In this document: in pieces, positions 41,433-52,900 of the stretch | How positions within the stretch are numbered: position 1 is the first letter of the stretch | Layout: every line of letters begins with the position of its first letter | NCBI GenBank assembly: GCA_022841745.1 | Contig: JALHQW010000014.1 | Span: 1 to 64,000 of the forward strand | Origin: Saprospiraceae bacterium | Lineage (GTDB): Bacteria; Bacteroidota; Bacteroidia; Chitinophagales; Saprospiraceae | DNA length: 64,000 bases | Direction of reading: 5' to 3' | Position numbers and translations under genes: made by a program | The notes under the pieces: generated by a model | Told to the model about the DNA's origin: nothing | The model's input: the letters and a program-made list of their open reading frames with translations, nothing else | The model's database searches: none

Positions 41433-42683
41433 TTAAAAATCGTTGATTGAACGGCCCAAGAAAGTAAGGGCACAACGGAATCCAACATACGACTTGGTCG
41501 TGTCTTGGAACTCCCAATGGCGATTGCCAGTCTGCAAGAACCATGCAATGTCCTTCCAAGAACCGCCACGAATGACTTTGCGCTTGTATGCCTCTGGATC
41601 ATCATCTGTCGCATCAAAGCGAATGTCCGGGTTTAGGTCATGGATGAAGGAGTAGGCATTCTCGTAATAGGCTGTGGAAGTCCACTCTGCTACGTTACCC
41701 GACATGTTGTAGAGACCATAGTCATTGGGGAAGTAGGCATCGGCCTTAACGGTATATTGCCCACCATCTTCTGGGTAGTTGCCACGGCCAGGCTTGAAGT
41801 TGGCAAGGAGGCAGCCCTTGGAGTTACGGAGATAGTAGCCACCCCAAGGATATGGAGCGAGGTCATGGCCGCCACGAGAGGCATATTCCCACTCATGCTC
41901 AGTTGGAAGACGGAAGTCCTCAGAATTGATGCCATCCTCACGGGCTGCTTGGAAGGTGTCCCAAAGCTTGGTGCGCCAATAGCTGAAGGCAGTGGCCATG
42001 TGCCAATCCACGCCAACTACAGGATAATCATCGAAGGCAGGATGCCAGAAATAGTTGCGTGTCATCGGCTCATTGTAGGAATAAGCGAAGTCACGAATCC
42101 AAACCATCGTGTCGGGATAGACGTTGATGGTTCTGCGCTTGATGAAAGTAGTCCTTGGCGACTTGCCCTTGTCATGGGCAGCAGCTTGCCAATCGTACCA
42201 TTCGTACTCAAACTCCATTTTGCTCACATCCAATTCCTGACGACCAGCAAAGCGGTCGTCACCTTGGTAGTAAAGATCTTGAAGGGTTTCATCCTCCCAA
42301 TCAATTTCATATTCCCAATCGATGCGTTCTTCGTCGCTTCCTTCGTCGGTAATGAAGTGTTCGAGGTAGGAATGCGCAATGGAGTCTTTCACCCAATAGA
42401 CGAACTGGCGATATTCGTTGTTGGTAATCTCCGTATCATCCATGTAAAAACCTTGGATTGAGATGGTCTTTGGTCTTTGGACAAATGTGTTGGAGATGTC
42501 TTGGTCGCTCGGCCCAATGTGAAGGGTACCGGAAGGGATATACACCATTCCATAAGGATTGATGCCTTTCCAATCCGGCCTGTCAATAACGCCGGTGAGT
42601 TGCCCTGATTCCTTGCTGCCACAAGATGAAATTAGCGCCGCCAAGGTCAACAGCGCAAACGAAGTCATTAATAGTTTTTTCAT
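41433..42683 (-). CDS. gldK: GldK, gliding motility lipoprotein (FGE-sulfatase fold)
   Basis: From the ATG at 42683 the product has 416 residues, with lipobox ISSC. The FGE/SUMF1-like domain begins at MVYIPSGTLHIGPSDQD and continues through MDDTEITNNEYRQFVYWV, RLPTEHEWEYASRGG and the end FVGFRCAL-like (SYVGFRCALTF). GldK/PorK forms the ring under the outer membrane with GldN. A TAATTTTG -7-like box lies at 42785-42792, about 100 bp upstream, but with a short spacing to a TTG. The gap 42684-42907 holds nothing further. Confidence 0.95.
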   Translation of the reverse strand: MKKLLMTSFALLTLAALISSCGSKESGQLTGVIDRPDWKGINPYGMVYIPSGTLHIGPSDQDISNTFVQRPKTISIQGFYMDDTEITNNEYRQFVYWVKDSIAHSYLEHFITDEGSDEERIDWEYEIDWEDETLQDLYYQGDDRFAGRQELDVSKMEFEYEWYDWQAAAHDKGKSPRTTFIKRRTINVYPDTMVWIRDFAYSYNEPMTRNYFWHPAFDDYPVVGVDWHMATAFSYWRTKLWDTFQAAREDGINSEDFRLPTEHEWEYASRGGHDLAPYPWGGYYLRNSKGCLLANFKPGRGNYPEDGGQYTVKADAYFPNDYGLYNMSGNVAEWTSTAYYENAYSFIHDLNPDIRFDATDDDPEAYKRKVIRGGSWKDIAWFLQTGNRHWEFQDTTKSYVGFRCALTFLGRSINDF

Positions 42684-42907
42684 TTTAACACCCGAGTTTT
42701 CCTTCTTTAGTGAAAAAGAGACGTAAAAATAACGCTTTGCCTCTAAATTCAAAGAGTTGATTGAACTTTCTATCAACAAAGGGGCAAAATTAACATTTTA
42801 CGCCTGACAAAAACGACATATTTTTTGTGCTTAGTGTAAAAATACCCTTTTTAATTTACCAAATCTGTTTTTTAGTACAGAATGGGGTGGATTCGAACAC
42901 CATTTTT

Positions 42908-43879
42908 TCAGAGTGAACGCGGGTTGTATATTACAGCCGGCGGGCGGCCTTTCCCTATCGGTGTTCCAAGGTTGTAATTCAGCATCAATTCATGGGATCC
43001 GCTGTTGACAGTGCTCAGTGCCGAAAGACCAATATCGTATGCGTAGCCTATAGAGAGTTTTTCGCTCAGTTTAAAGCCAGCCATCAATGCGACGGCATCA
43101 AAGCTATTTTTGCTGTAACCCCTTAACGAGCCTCCGGCAAAGATATTTTCATTGAACCTTGTTGTTAAGGAAAAATCGATTTGCGTTTGTTGCACGTCAG
43201 ATTTTAACAAAAATGAAGGGAGAACTTCTATGCTACTGCCCAAATCGAACTTGTAGCCCATGTAGAGGAAGTAGGTTCTTGCCTGCTGAAACTCAGCACC
43301 GGCAATTTTCAACTGATTCCCAAGCAAATTCATTGCCGAAACTCCCAATTCCAGTTTCTCACGCTGATAGAAAACGCCCAAATGGGCAGTCGGGGCAACC
43401 CCGATACCCGTTCCAAGTGGAAGGTTGTCATTGTGGCTGACTACATTGCCCTGGTCGTCAATCTCTGTGCTGGGGGTGCGAATTTTTGAACCATCCAGTT
43501 GCCGTTGCACCACGCCACCCGTAGCACCAATCGAAAGCACCGCATCTTTGCCAAATTGCAGTTGCCGGGCATAGCTGGCATTGAATGCCGTTTGCCGCCA
43601 CGAGCCGATCGTTTCATTTTCAACAGAAATCCCCGCACCACCGCCAATAATGTAAAGCGGCATGTGAGCATTGAAATGCTGCGAAACAGGCGCACCCGCC
43701 AAGCCCACCCACTGCGTCCGATATACCCCGGTCATGCTAAGGGAGTTGTCGAGGCCGGCATAGGCTGGATTGAAAGCGTATTTGTTGAGCCGGTAAAGAC
43801 TGTATTGTGCGGGCTGCTGGCCAAGTGTAGGTATTGCCAACATCAGTAGCAAAAGCGAAATCGTACATGTGATTTTCAT
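42908..43879 (-). CDS. PorP/SprF family type IX secretion membrane protein
   Basis: From the ATG at 43879 the protein has 323 residues: signal peptide (LLLLMLAIPTLG), then QQPAQYSLYRLNKYAFNPAYAG, the hallmark of the PorP/SprF family, and amphipathic strands to the end (LSIGYAYDIGLSALSTVNSGS, split). Such proteins sit in the outer membrane, help secretion, and bind CTD-bearing or SprB-like proteins. Its place directly upstream of gldK on the same strand agrees with the usual genomic order. Confidence 0.92.
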   Translation of the reverse strand: MKITCTISLLLLMLAIPTLGQQPAQYSLYRLNKYAFNPAYAGLDNSLSMTGVYRTQWVGLAGAPVSQHFNAHMPLYIIGGGAGISVENETIGSWRQTAFNASYARQLQFGKDAVLSIGATGGVVQRQLDGSKIRTPSTEIDDQGNVVSHNDNLPLGTGIGVAPTAHLGVFYQREKLELGVSAMNLLGNQLKIAGAEFQQARTYFLYMGYKFDLGSSIEVLPSFLLKSDVQQTQIDFSLTTRFNENIFAGGSLRGYSKNSFDAVALMAGFKLSEKLSIGYAYDIGLSALSTVNSGSHELMLNYNLGTPIGKGRPPAVIYNPRSL

Positions 43880-43959
43880 AGACTTTCGTGAATTTTTTAA
43901 TTCTACAAACCGCTCATTTACCCAAATTTTCCTCAAACAGCGATGCGTCAACTTCAGAG

Positions 43960-46023
43960 CTATTCAATAACTTTCATCCTGCCGATTAATTGCCTGAATG
44001 ACTCAATTGAATTTACAGGTTGCTGACAGGCGTAATTATGACATAAATATACTAACGTGTAGCTCGAATCCCCTTTGCCGTTCAACAGGGGGAATTGCTC
44101 ATCCGCAGTCTCCGAAGCCATCAGCACTTTTTGCGGCAAATACTCCGCATTAATCTCCGCCGCAAGTTCATGCGCCTCGCTTCCGACCACGGCAACTTCA
44201 GCTGTACCAAAAACCTCGCCCATCAAGCAAATGGCCCATTGGCTAAAGGAAGTTGGATACCGCACCAACGAGTCCTTGATGGCCAACAACATTTCATTGG
44301 CATGGTGCAACCACTCCTCACGGTCAAGCAAAACACCCGCCCTTCGCAGGTTCTGAACCATCATGGCATTGCCGGAAGGGGTGGCCGAGTCGTACATGTC
44401 TTTTCTGCGAAGCAACAAATCCGTCTGTTTTGATGACGTAAAATAGAACATTTTATCGTTTGTGTCAAGAAAGTGCTCGAAAACAAATTCGATGTAGCGC
44501 CCAGCTTGCAAAACATAATCGTGCTTTCCTGTTATTTCGGCTACATCTAACATCGCAGCAATCAAAAAAGCATAGTCGTCGAGAAAGGCGTCGTACTGCG
44601 CACGGCCATCCTTGTAGGTATGGTACATGGAGATTCCGTCGGGTTGCTTGAACTTCTCAAGCAAGAAATCGAGGTTACTCTGGGCTGCTACCCGGTAAGC
44701 CGCCGCGCCAAGTGCACTAAAAGCTTTTGCGTATGCCGAGCACATCAGTGCATTCCAATCCAGCAATAGCTTGTCGTCAAGGCTGGGCCAGACACGGCAG
44801 TTCCTTGTTTCGAGCAGCTTTTTACGGCTTAGGGCAAGGCGATGTTTTAGCTCTCCAACTGGCAACTGCGCTTTTTGCGCAAATTCTTCAAAACCAACTT
44901 TCCTCCAGAGGATATTTTTTTCTTCCCAATTCCCTTCTTCCGTTACGTCATAATATTCTGCAAACAATTCAAATTCATCGCCAAGTATCTTTTCCACTTC
45001 ACCCTTTTCCCAGACATAGAATTTGCCCTCAACGCCTTCCGAATCGGCATCTTGGGCTGAGAAAAAGCCGCCCTCAGTGCTGGTCATTTCCCTTGCTACC
45101 CAAGCTAGCGTCTCTTCGATGGTTTCGAGGTAAAGTTCCTTTTTAGTGGTTTTATAGGCATCCGCCAATGCGCTCACCAACAGGGCATTGTCGTAGAGCA
45201 TTTTCTCAAAATGCGGTATAAGCCATTTTGTATCCGTGGCGTACCGGGCAAAGCCACCGCCAAGTTGGTCGTATATACCGCCCATCGCCATCTTGTCCAA
45301 GGAGAGCTGCAAGTGGTCAAGCGCCGATTTTTCACCGAAATAAAAATAATGTGCCAGCAAATAATTGAGCGACATCGTGCCCGGGAACTTTGGCGCCCCT
45401 CCAAAACCTCCATTTGTTACATCGAATTGCCGCTGAAGGTTTGCAAAAATCTTTTTCAAAACCTCCTGCGAGAAAGGTTGCTCTTCCGAAACGACTCGAA
45501 GCTGGTTGCCGTTCGTGAAGGTCTTGCCTGAATCCCGGATAATATCGGTCAAGCGCTGGGCCTGGTCTTCTATCGCTTCCCGCTTGTTTTGATAGGCATG
45601 GGAGAGATTCATCAGCACTTGCAGCCACGAAGGGCGATTGTAGGCGGGCACCGGGGGATAATAGGTGCCAGCATAGAACGGCCTTCCATCCGGCAGCAAG
45701 AAGCAGTTGAGCGGCCAGCCGCCGCCGCCCGTCATCACTTGGCAGGCTTCCATGTAAATCTGGTCAACATCGGGCCGTTCCTCCCTGTCCACCTTGATGC
45801 AGATGAAATGTTCGTTCATGAACTCGGCCACCTCGTGGTCCTCGAAGCTCTCCCGCTCCATCACATGGCACCAATGACAGGTGGAATACCCTATGCTGAC
45901 GAGGATGGGTTTGTCGTCCAGCTTGGCCCTTTCAAAAGCTTCAGGCTTCCAAGCATGCCAGTCCACGGGATTGTTTGCATGTTGGAGGAGATAAGGCGAG
46001 GTTTCGTATTGAAGTCTATTCAT
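43960..46023 (-). CDS. DUF255 thioredoxin-like / YyaL-SSP411 family protein
   Basis: A 687-residue cytoplasmic protein. The N-terminal 160 residues are thioredoxin-like, with C49-H-W-C52 in [17 protein letters not shown]; the rest is an alpha/alpha-barrel like those of glycosidases or epimerases ([37 protein letters not shown]). Full-length for the family, whose function is not known. It lies 80 bp upstream of the PorP/SprF gene on the same strand. Confidence 0.93.
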   Translation of the reverse strand: MNRLQYETSPYLLQHANNPVDWHAWKPEAFERAKLDDKPILVSIGYSTCHWCHVMERESFEDHEVAEFMNEHFICIKVDREERPDVDQIYMEACQVMTGGGGWPLNCFLLPDGRPFYAGTYYPPVPAYNRPSWLQVLMNLSHAYQNKREAIEDQAQRLTDIIRDSGKTFTNGNQLRVVSEEQPFSQEVLKKIFANLQRQFDVTNGGFGGAPKFPGTMSLNYLLAHYFYFGEKSALDHLQLSLDKMAMGGIYDQLGGGFARYATDTKWLIPHFEKMLYDNALLVSALADAYKTTKKELYLETIEETLAWVAREMTSTEGGFFSAQDADSEGVEGKFYVWEKGEVEKILGDEFELFAEYYDVTEEGNWEEKNILWRKVGFEEFAQKAQLPVGELKHRLALSRKKLLETRNCRVWPSLDDKLLLDWNALMCSAYAKAFSALGAAAYRVAAQSNLDFLLEKFKQPDGISMYHTYKDGRAQYDAFLDDYAFLIAAMLDVAEITGKHDYVLQAGRYIEFVFEHFLDTNDKMFYFTSSKQTDLLLRRKDMYDSATPSGNAMMVQNLRRAGVLLDREEWLHHANEMLLAIKDSLVRYPTSFSQWAICLMGEVFGTAEVAVVGSEAHELAAEINAEYLPQKVLMASETADEQFPLLNGKGDSSYTLVYLCHNYACQQPVNSIESFRQLIGRMKVIE

Positions 46024-46129
46024 ATTCTATGCAATGGTTGAATCATGAAAACAGGCGAAAATGGTTTCAGTTCTACCAACTATCCAAGGTGACAATTCGC
46101 ATTTATCTGAAAAACCACTGATTTCTGGC

Positions 46130-46137
46130 TAAGTTTG
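46130..46137 (+). promoter_or_regulatory. Promoter -7 box of the nuclease gene
   Basis: TAAGTTTG matches TAnnTTTG and ends 17 bases before the GTG start at 46155. The transcript leader would be about 12 bases. Confidence 0.5.
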
Positions 46138-46154
46138 CAATAAAATAGCACACC

Positions 46155-48917
46155 GTGAAACTCATTTTTGGCCTCCATTTGGACAACGAATCACTGCCAA
46201 GGCCAGCAGCAGAAGCAGGCGTACACTACGTAGGGCCGAACAAGCTGTTGGCACTCCTTGAACTTTGGCTTGGCCTCGGCGGCCACCCAAACGACATCGA
46301 CTACCTTCGGGTAGAGCAGTTTCGGCAAGCCCTCTTCAAGCACCTGTCCGAGCATGAAGAAGTATTTTATCAAAAATCTTTCGAGGCAGACCCCTTTACG
46401 ACCGCAGCCGAGCTGCTATCGCGCCGGGATGAGTTGTTGTTGGCAGGTTGGGATTTCGTGAAAACATCGGAAACGCCCCCTCGACTTGCATCCATTGCCG
46501 AAATCGAAGCACACTTCCACACAGCAGATGAGAACGGCCTACAATTGGCAGCAGGTTATGCAGACCGTTTCCACGCCGTACTGGCAGCCCTTGACGACCA
46601 GAAGTTGCCCATTGAGGAAACTTGGGTCAACGAACCTGTACAACTCCTGCCCCGCCATTTCCAGCGCTTTTTTGAAAAAATAGGCAAAAACTTGGGCAAG
46701 AAAGTAGGCCAACTACTACTCCCACAGCCTCCCGACCTCCTCACCTCCGACCTGCAACGGTTCCAGCTCCGGCTGCTGGCCAATGGGCAAGGCCAGCCTG
46801 AAAAAGCGACCCTGAAAAACGATGGCTCGCTGCTCTTGTTGCGAGCACCACGTTCAAGTGAAGCCGCAACTTGGATTGCCCAGTTGGCAAGGCTGAACTG
46901 GCCTGCCGAAACCGAGGATGCGGCCAAACCCTGTTTCCTTGTTGCGGAAAGGAACCATTCGCTCGACATGGCACTGGTGCAGGAAGGCCAGCCGAGCCTC
47001 GGCCTCCAAAGCAGTTCGCTGGCGAGGCCTACCTTGCAAATATTGAAACTGGTAACTGTTTTCCTTTGGGAACCTGTGAACCCCTATCAAATCTTGGAGT
47101 TCGTATCCTTAGCGGTGAAACCACTGGCCGACGACCTCGCCACGCTCATCGCTAACCAAGTGGCTGCCATGCCAGGCATACAGGGCGAGGGGTGGTATGC
47201 CATGATTAACCGTTATTTTGAGGAACTCACCGAGAAAGAGCCGATGTCTGTGGTGAACGAGCAGCGGCGCCAGTACAATTTTTGGTTCGAGCGGCGGCGG
47301 TACGACATGGGGCGCAAAGCACCAAAACAGGAAGTGATGGCCATTTTTGATTACCTGCGGCAATGGGCCATGAGTGCCTTCGAAGAGGGCAGCGGGCGCA
47401 ACCAATCGCTAATTGTCCTCAGCGAGCAGGCCAAGCGCATTGCCCAACTGCTGAACGCACTGCCAGAACAAGAGCTGGGCCACCTCGAAATGGAGCGCAT
47501 CGTCCGCACGATTTATGAACCATCGCCCGTGGTGTTTCAACCGAAGGAAGCAGGCAGCTTGCCCTACGTACAACACCCGGCAGCTTTTACAGGGTGTGTG
47601 AAAGAAGTCTGGTGGTGGAATTTCACCCAGCAAGACCAACCCCATTTTTTTTCAAAATGGTCGAAAACCGAGCGGGCCTGGCTGGCGCAAAAAGGCATTT
47701 TGCCCGACACGCCAACACAGGAGAACGCCCGCCAACTTTGGCAGCAGAGCCGCCCCGTGCTGGCCGCCACCGATCGCCTCGTACTGGTAATGCCCGAATC
47801 GGTGGACGGCACGGCAGTGAACCCGCACCCTTTGTTCGGCGACCTACAAGCTGCCTTCAGCAACTTGACGGCTATCACGCAGGAAGTCGGTGGCAGCGGC
47901 AACGCATTTGCGCAGCATTTCAAACTGCCACAATACGAGGCGGTGGGACTGCGACAATTGGGAAGGCCAGCAGCTTTTTTGAGGATAAGAAACCCAAGAA
48001 ACATGCAGCGGGAAAAGGAGTCCCTGACCAGCTTAGAGACACTTTTCTACTATCCCTATCAATGGTTCTTCAAGTACAAAATCCGGCTGAACAAATCCAG
48101 CATACTGAGTGTGGTGCCCGACAACACCCTCATGGGCAACCTCGCCCACCGGGTGTTTGAAAAACTGCTAAGGGAAGAAATACACAACATGGACAAACCT
48201 GAGGTAGCGGCACGTGTGGAACAGGAGTGCCGCCGCCTGATGGCAAGGGAAGGGGCGGTATTATTACTGTATGGCCGTGAACCCGACCGTGTGGCGTTCG
48301 TGAACAAGCTGAAGTTTGCGGCATGGTGCCTCATCACCCATATTCGAGACAACGGTTGGCGGGTACTGGCTACGGAAAAGGAACTTGACGGCAAATTCCC
48401 CACGACGCAAGGCACGGATGTGAGGGGCATCGCCGATTTGATTTTAGAGCGCAACAATCCAAATGGGTCAAGCGACCTAGCCGTGGTGGACATAAAATGG
48501 CGGGGAAGCGGTTGGCGGGAATCGGCCATCCGAAATGGAGAAGATCTGCAATTGGTACTGTATTCGAGGTTGCTGGCACCGCAGAATGAATGGGCGCACA
48601 CAGCCTATTTCATCGTTGAAAACGGCAAGCTATTGGCAAGGAACACAAGGGCATTTCAGCATATCACGCCCATTGCGCCAGCAGATGACCACCGGGAAGT
48701 GAATGAAAGGATATTGTCCAGCATGACTGCCACTTGGCATTGGCGAATGAAACAGTTGGAGCGGGGGATAGTCGAAGTGCGTTGCCGCCAAACTTTGCTG
48801 GAAATTGAAGATTTCTATTCTGAGGAAGAAGGAGAAAACCAATTTGACCTGTTGGAAATGAAGGGTGAAGATGCCAAGTACGACGACTACCGTGTGCTCA
48901 TCAACTTAATTGAATAA
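46155..48917 (+). CDS. AddB/RexB-like PD-(D/E)XK nuclease
   Basis: A 920-residue protein from a GTG start. The beginning (HYVGPNKLLALLELWLGL) is like AddB/RexB N-termini; the middle has decayed helicase-like parts without a Walker A motif; the C-terminal RecB-type nuclease has GIADLILERN and VVDIKWRGSG (Asp and D-x-K of the active site) and QLVLYSRLL. Family knowledge says AddB works with AddA in double-strand break repair; no AddA gene lies in the window. An iron-sulfur Cys cluster as in classic AddB is not evident. Confidence 0.82.
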   Translation: MKLIFGLHLDNESLPRPAAEAGVHYVGPNKLLALLELWLGLGGHPNDIDYLRVEQFRQALFKHLSEHEEVFYQKSFEADPFTTAAELLSRRDELLLAGWDFVKTSETPPRLASIAEIEAHFHTADENGLQLAAGYADRFHAVLAALDDQKLPIEETWVNEPVQLLPRHFQRFFEKIGKNLGKKVGQLLLPQPPDLLTSDLQRFQLRLLANGQGQPEKATLKNDGSLLLLRAPRSSEAATWIAQLARLNWPAETEDAAKPCFLVAERNHSLDMALVQEGQPSLGLQSSSLARPTLQILKLVTVFLWEPVNPYQILEFVSLAVKPLADDLATLIANQVAAMPGIQGEGWYAMINRYFEELTEKEPMSVVNEQRRQYNFWFERRRYDMGRKAPKQEVMAIFDYLRQWAMSAFEEGSGRNQSLIVLSEQAKRIAQLLNALPEQELGHLEMERIVRTIYEPSPVVFQPKEAGSLPYVQHPAAFTGCVKEVWWWNFTQQDQPHFFSKWSKTERAWLAQKGILPDTPTQENARQLWQQSRPVLAATDRLVLVMPESVDGTAVNPHPLFGDLQAAFSNLTAITQEVGGSGNAFAQHFKLPQYEAVGLRQLGRPAAFLRIRNPRNMQREKESLTSLETLFYYPYQWFFKYKIRLNKSSILSVVPDNTLMGNLAHRVFEKLLREEIHNMDKPEVAARVEQECRRLMAREGAVLLLYGREPDRVAFVNKLKFAAWCLITHIRDNGWRVLATEKELDGKFPTTQGTDVRGIADLILERNNPNGSSDLAVVDIKWRGSGWRESAIRNGEDLQLVLYSRLLAPQNEWAHTAYFIVENGKLLARNTRAFQHITPIAPADDHREVNERILSSMTATWHWRMKQLERGIVEVRCRQTLLEIEDFYSEEEGENQFDLLEMKGEDAKYDDYRVLINLIE

Positions 48918-49091
48918 ACATTAAGCACATTACAAAAAGGGGCACTAAGCAAGGGTGAAAACCAAAAAACTACAACGATTCAAATTGAAATTTAATTTTA
49001 TTATTTGTGACTAAAGCTGATAATTTCGTCAAAAGCCCACAACTTCAATCTCATCAACCGAATCTTATTTCGAAAGAACACAGACCAACGT

Positions 49092-49829
49092 ATGCAAAGC
49101 CTCCATGTACTCTTAGTCGAAGACGACCGTTCGGCAGCACTGGATGTAGAGATGCTGCTGGATGAGATGGGCCTAAAACTTGCCGCTTTGAAAGACAATG
49201 CGGAGGATGCCCTTCGATATATCTACGATGAGCAGCCAGACCTTATTATCATGGATTTGGAACTGAAAGGCGACAAATCAGGGCTGGACATTGCCAATGA
49301 AATCAACCACCTACGCATTCCCATCATTTTTACTACCTCCTTCAAGGACAAGAAAAGATTTGAGCAGGCAAAGTCCACCTACTCATTTGGTTATCTCGTA
49401 AAGCCCTTCGACAAGTTGAGCCTTCAAAGCACCATTGAACAGGCTATGAAAATGTTGTTTCCTGACGAAGAGCTTGAAGGACCAGTAGAAAACGAATTGG
49501 CCATAATGCCTAATACGGTTTTGGTCAAGCACGTAAATATGTTGTACCCTGTTCGCTACGATAGCATTCTTTTCATTCAAGGAGAAGGCAACTATTGCTC
49601 CATCCACACCACCCAAAGGAAGTTCCTGCTAAAAGCCCCCTTAAAAAGGATGCTGGAAGCGATGCCGCCATCCGAATTCGCCCCCATCCACAAGAGCTTT
49701 ATCGTCAGGCTTGACAAGGTTGATTCCATTGACGTGGGAAGCGGGAAATTGGTCGTAGGCAAGGAGACGCTACCGCTGGGACGCAATTTCAAGAATGCCT
49801 TCCTCAGCAGGTTCAATCAGTTGAAATAA
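49092..49829 (+). CDS. LytTR-family response regulator
   Basis: A 245-residue regulator: receiver with E10-D11-D12 and phospho-acceptor D55 (LIIMDLELKGDKSG), LytTR domain from about 145 (VLVKHVNMLYPVRYDSILFI, then KSFIVRLDKVDSIDV). It differs clearly from the other three LytTR regulators of the window and lacks an adjacent LytS kinase; the propeller kinase convergent with it has a classical HisKA core. The two ends are 71 bp apart. Confidence 0.9.
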   Translation: MQSLHVLLVEDDRSAALDVEMLLDEMGLKLAALKDNAEDALRYIYDEQPDLIIMDLELKGDKSGLDIANEINHLRIPIIFTTSFKDKKRFEQAKSTYSFGYLVKPFDKLSLQSTIEQAMKMLFPDEELEGPVENELAIMPNTVLVKHVNMLYPVRYDSILFIQGEGNYCSIHTTQRKFLLKAPLKRMLEAMPPSEFAPIHKSFIVRLDKVDSIDVGSGKLVVGKETLPLGRNFKNAFLSRFNQLK

Positions 49830-49900
49830 TCGGATGCCGTTTCTAATTAGTTGAGGGGAAGAAAAATTTTCAATTTTTCCAGCTCAACTCCCACACTCTC

Positions 49901-52900
49901 CTAAATGGTTGCCAGATTTTTTGCGGGCAGCCTCAGCCTGAAGGTAGTACCACCTCCCGGTCGGTTTTGGGCTTCGATATTGCCCCCATTGATTTCAGAA
50001 AGCTCTTTACAGAGTACCAAGCCAAGGCCGTCACCCTTCTCTCCCTTTGTACCAATTTGCCCCCTACTGCCCTTTAGGTCGAAAATCACAGGCAGGATGT
50101 CCTGTGGGATTCCCAGCCCTGAGTCGCATACCTCTATAGTAGTTGTATTGCCTTCTCCAATAAACGCAATTACGATAACCCCGCCTTCGTGGGTGAACTT
50201 GATGGCATTGTCCAACAGGTTGCGGATGATGGTGGAAAGGGCGTTGCGGTCGGCAAACACTACCGGGTCATTGCCGTTTGACAAGGTAAGTTTAATGCCT
50301 TTTGCTTCTGCAATGCCACTGTACAACTCCACCACATCTTCAACAACCTCAGCAGTACGCAGCGATTCGGGGTTATTAGGGAACTTCCCATCTTGTACGA
50401 TGGCCCATTTGAGCAGGTTGTCGAGCAGGGTGCGTACGTTGACCACGGAGTTTTCAACGGTTTCGCCCAGTCCCACCACTTCGTCAGTGCGGCCCTGTCG
50501 CATGAGGAAGGCCACCTTGCGGGCCAGGCCCCCAAGCGTTACGAGCGGGGCACGAAGGTCGTGGGCAATGATGCCGAACAAGCGGTCTTTGATGTTGTTG
50601 GTGGACTCCAGTTCCACGTTTTTCCTTATCAGTTCCTTTGTACGCTCATCAACCAACCTTTCTAATCTTTCCTTTTCTTGACTAAGCCTGGCCAACCGCC
50701 ACCTTACAAAAAAGAAAGTGAGAAGTGCTGCACCGAGTACGCTTATCAAGGCGAATTTCCAAGTCTTATGGAATGGCCTCACCACGGTAATTGGAATCCA
50801 AATTTCATTTTCTGACCAAATACTGCCAGTGCCTTGCGCCCTAATCTTAAGCAAATGCTTCCCGTATGGCAATCCATTGAATCGGATGGTGTTCTCATTT
50901 TGTACAACCCAGTTCTTGTCCAAGCTCTCCAAGTTCCAGGCATAGACCAATTTTTTGGCGTGAAAATCAAGCATTGCAAACTCCAGCGTGAAAAATAACT
51001 CGCCTGGGTTTACAACAATTTCATTGGTCTTGCGGTAATCCGACAACCTGTCGTTCATGGCATTGCCGCTTAGCATTTTCAAGCCGGTAACTATCAATGG
51101 CTGGGAAAATCGTTTATTATCCATGCTATCAGGATGGAATGCGGTTATGCCATTTAGCCCACCAAAATAGAAAGTGCCATCGGTGCCCACTAAGTGTGCA
51201 TCTGAATTGTATTCTTCACCGGACGCCCCTTCTTCTGGCAGGTAATTGACCGTACTGCCAGTGCTCTTGTCAAACCGCATAAGCCCATAGTTGCTGGGCA
51301 GCCAAAGGTGTCCCTTGTCGTCATCGAAGGCGGCATAGACAATATCATGCGATAGGCCGTTGGCCACAGTATATTGCCGAATGAGGTTGTTGTGCTTGTG
51401 CCATTTGACCAAACCACCGCCACGGGTGCTCATCCAAAAAACGCCGTCATTATCAATTGTCAGGTGATAAATATAATTGCTGGGGAATTCATTGAACTTG
51501 GCAATGATGCCCTTTTGCCTGTCAATTTGGTAAAGCCCGTCATTGGTGCAGGCCCAGAGGTAGTCGGGCATAGGAAGTAAGTACAGGGCTTGCAGTTTTG
51601 CGAACTCCGGGAACTGATTTAGATGAGGATAAGGCACGACCTCTTTCATAGCCCTGTCATACAGCAAAAAACATTGACGGCGAGTGCCGATGTACACTTG
51701 GCCAGTAAATGGGTCTTGGAAAGGTCGTAGGTACTCGTCATTTTTACTCAGCTTGTCTGAAATCTTGACATCTTCGAACTTATGCCGCTTGGTGTCAAAC
51801 CTTTTAATATTTTTAGCATGTGAGCCAAACCATATTATCGAGTCGCCTTCATAATCAGTCCCATAAAACACATCGTCCATCAGTTTTTCATGAAGCGAGT
51901 TTTTGAGGTTTATGATATAAAGGCCGTCGTATGTTGAGGCAAGCAGCGTATCGTTGCCCAACTGGGCCAAGCCCCTGATGCTAATATAGCTTTCAGCACC
52001 TTGCAGCAAACTCCTCATCCTGGGCTGCTGCATGGAATACACAAACACACCTTGTTTGCCCCTGACCCATGCCTGGCCTTGCCTATCAAAAAACACACTC
52101 CATGATTCCAAATGCTGCCAATAGTCCTTTTGGGCAGGAGCCTCAGCTATCAATTCCCCCCGTTGATCGAAGACCAACAATTGGTTTAAATAACTCACCC
52201 AAAGTCGCCCTTGGGCATCACGGTTTGCGCCAATGGATGCATAACCACTGACTTTTTCATCCTTGAACAAGAATGGCTTGCCTTGTTGTGAAAACTGCAA
52301 TAGTTCAGGTGCAGTACATTCTTTAAGTTCCCAAAAATGAGCGATAGAATTCTTCCCACCTTGCAAGTGCTCGAACCTTACCATGACCACACTTGAGCCT
52401 GTAATATTGAATGATTTCAGTTCCTGGATCGGCATCGGGTAGGCATTCAATTGGTTGCCCAAACTGTCGTACTCAAGCAATACTGTCGGCCTGGCAAAGA
52501 GGAAGGTTCCCCATGATGATGGGAAGATATTATCTATCTTGTCGATTTCTATATTGAAGATGGCAGCACTAAAGAAGTGAAAGCGCCCGTCGTACCTAAA
52601 GACCAATTCATTTTCAACCGTCCCCCAAATCACGCCGCTGCTATCACGCCCTCTCAGCCTGACCGACTTGCCTTTAAACCGGGGCATCAACTCCTCCAAT
52701 GGCATCACGACATCGTTGAGTGGGTCAATAATATCAACCTGTCGGCGCTCGTTGTTGGCCCATATATTACCTTTGACATCCAATAATAGGTAAGCCCTCG
52801 TATTGACCCTAAATTTGCTCCTGTTACTGTAATAGGCTTTGAAATTCCTGCCGTCAAAGCGGTTCACGCCATAGTCTGTGCCTACCCATACAAAGCCTTG

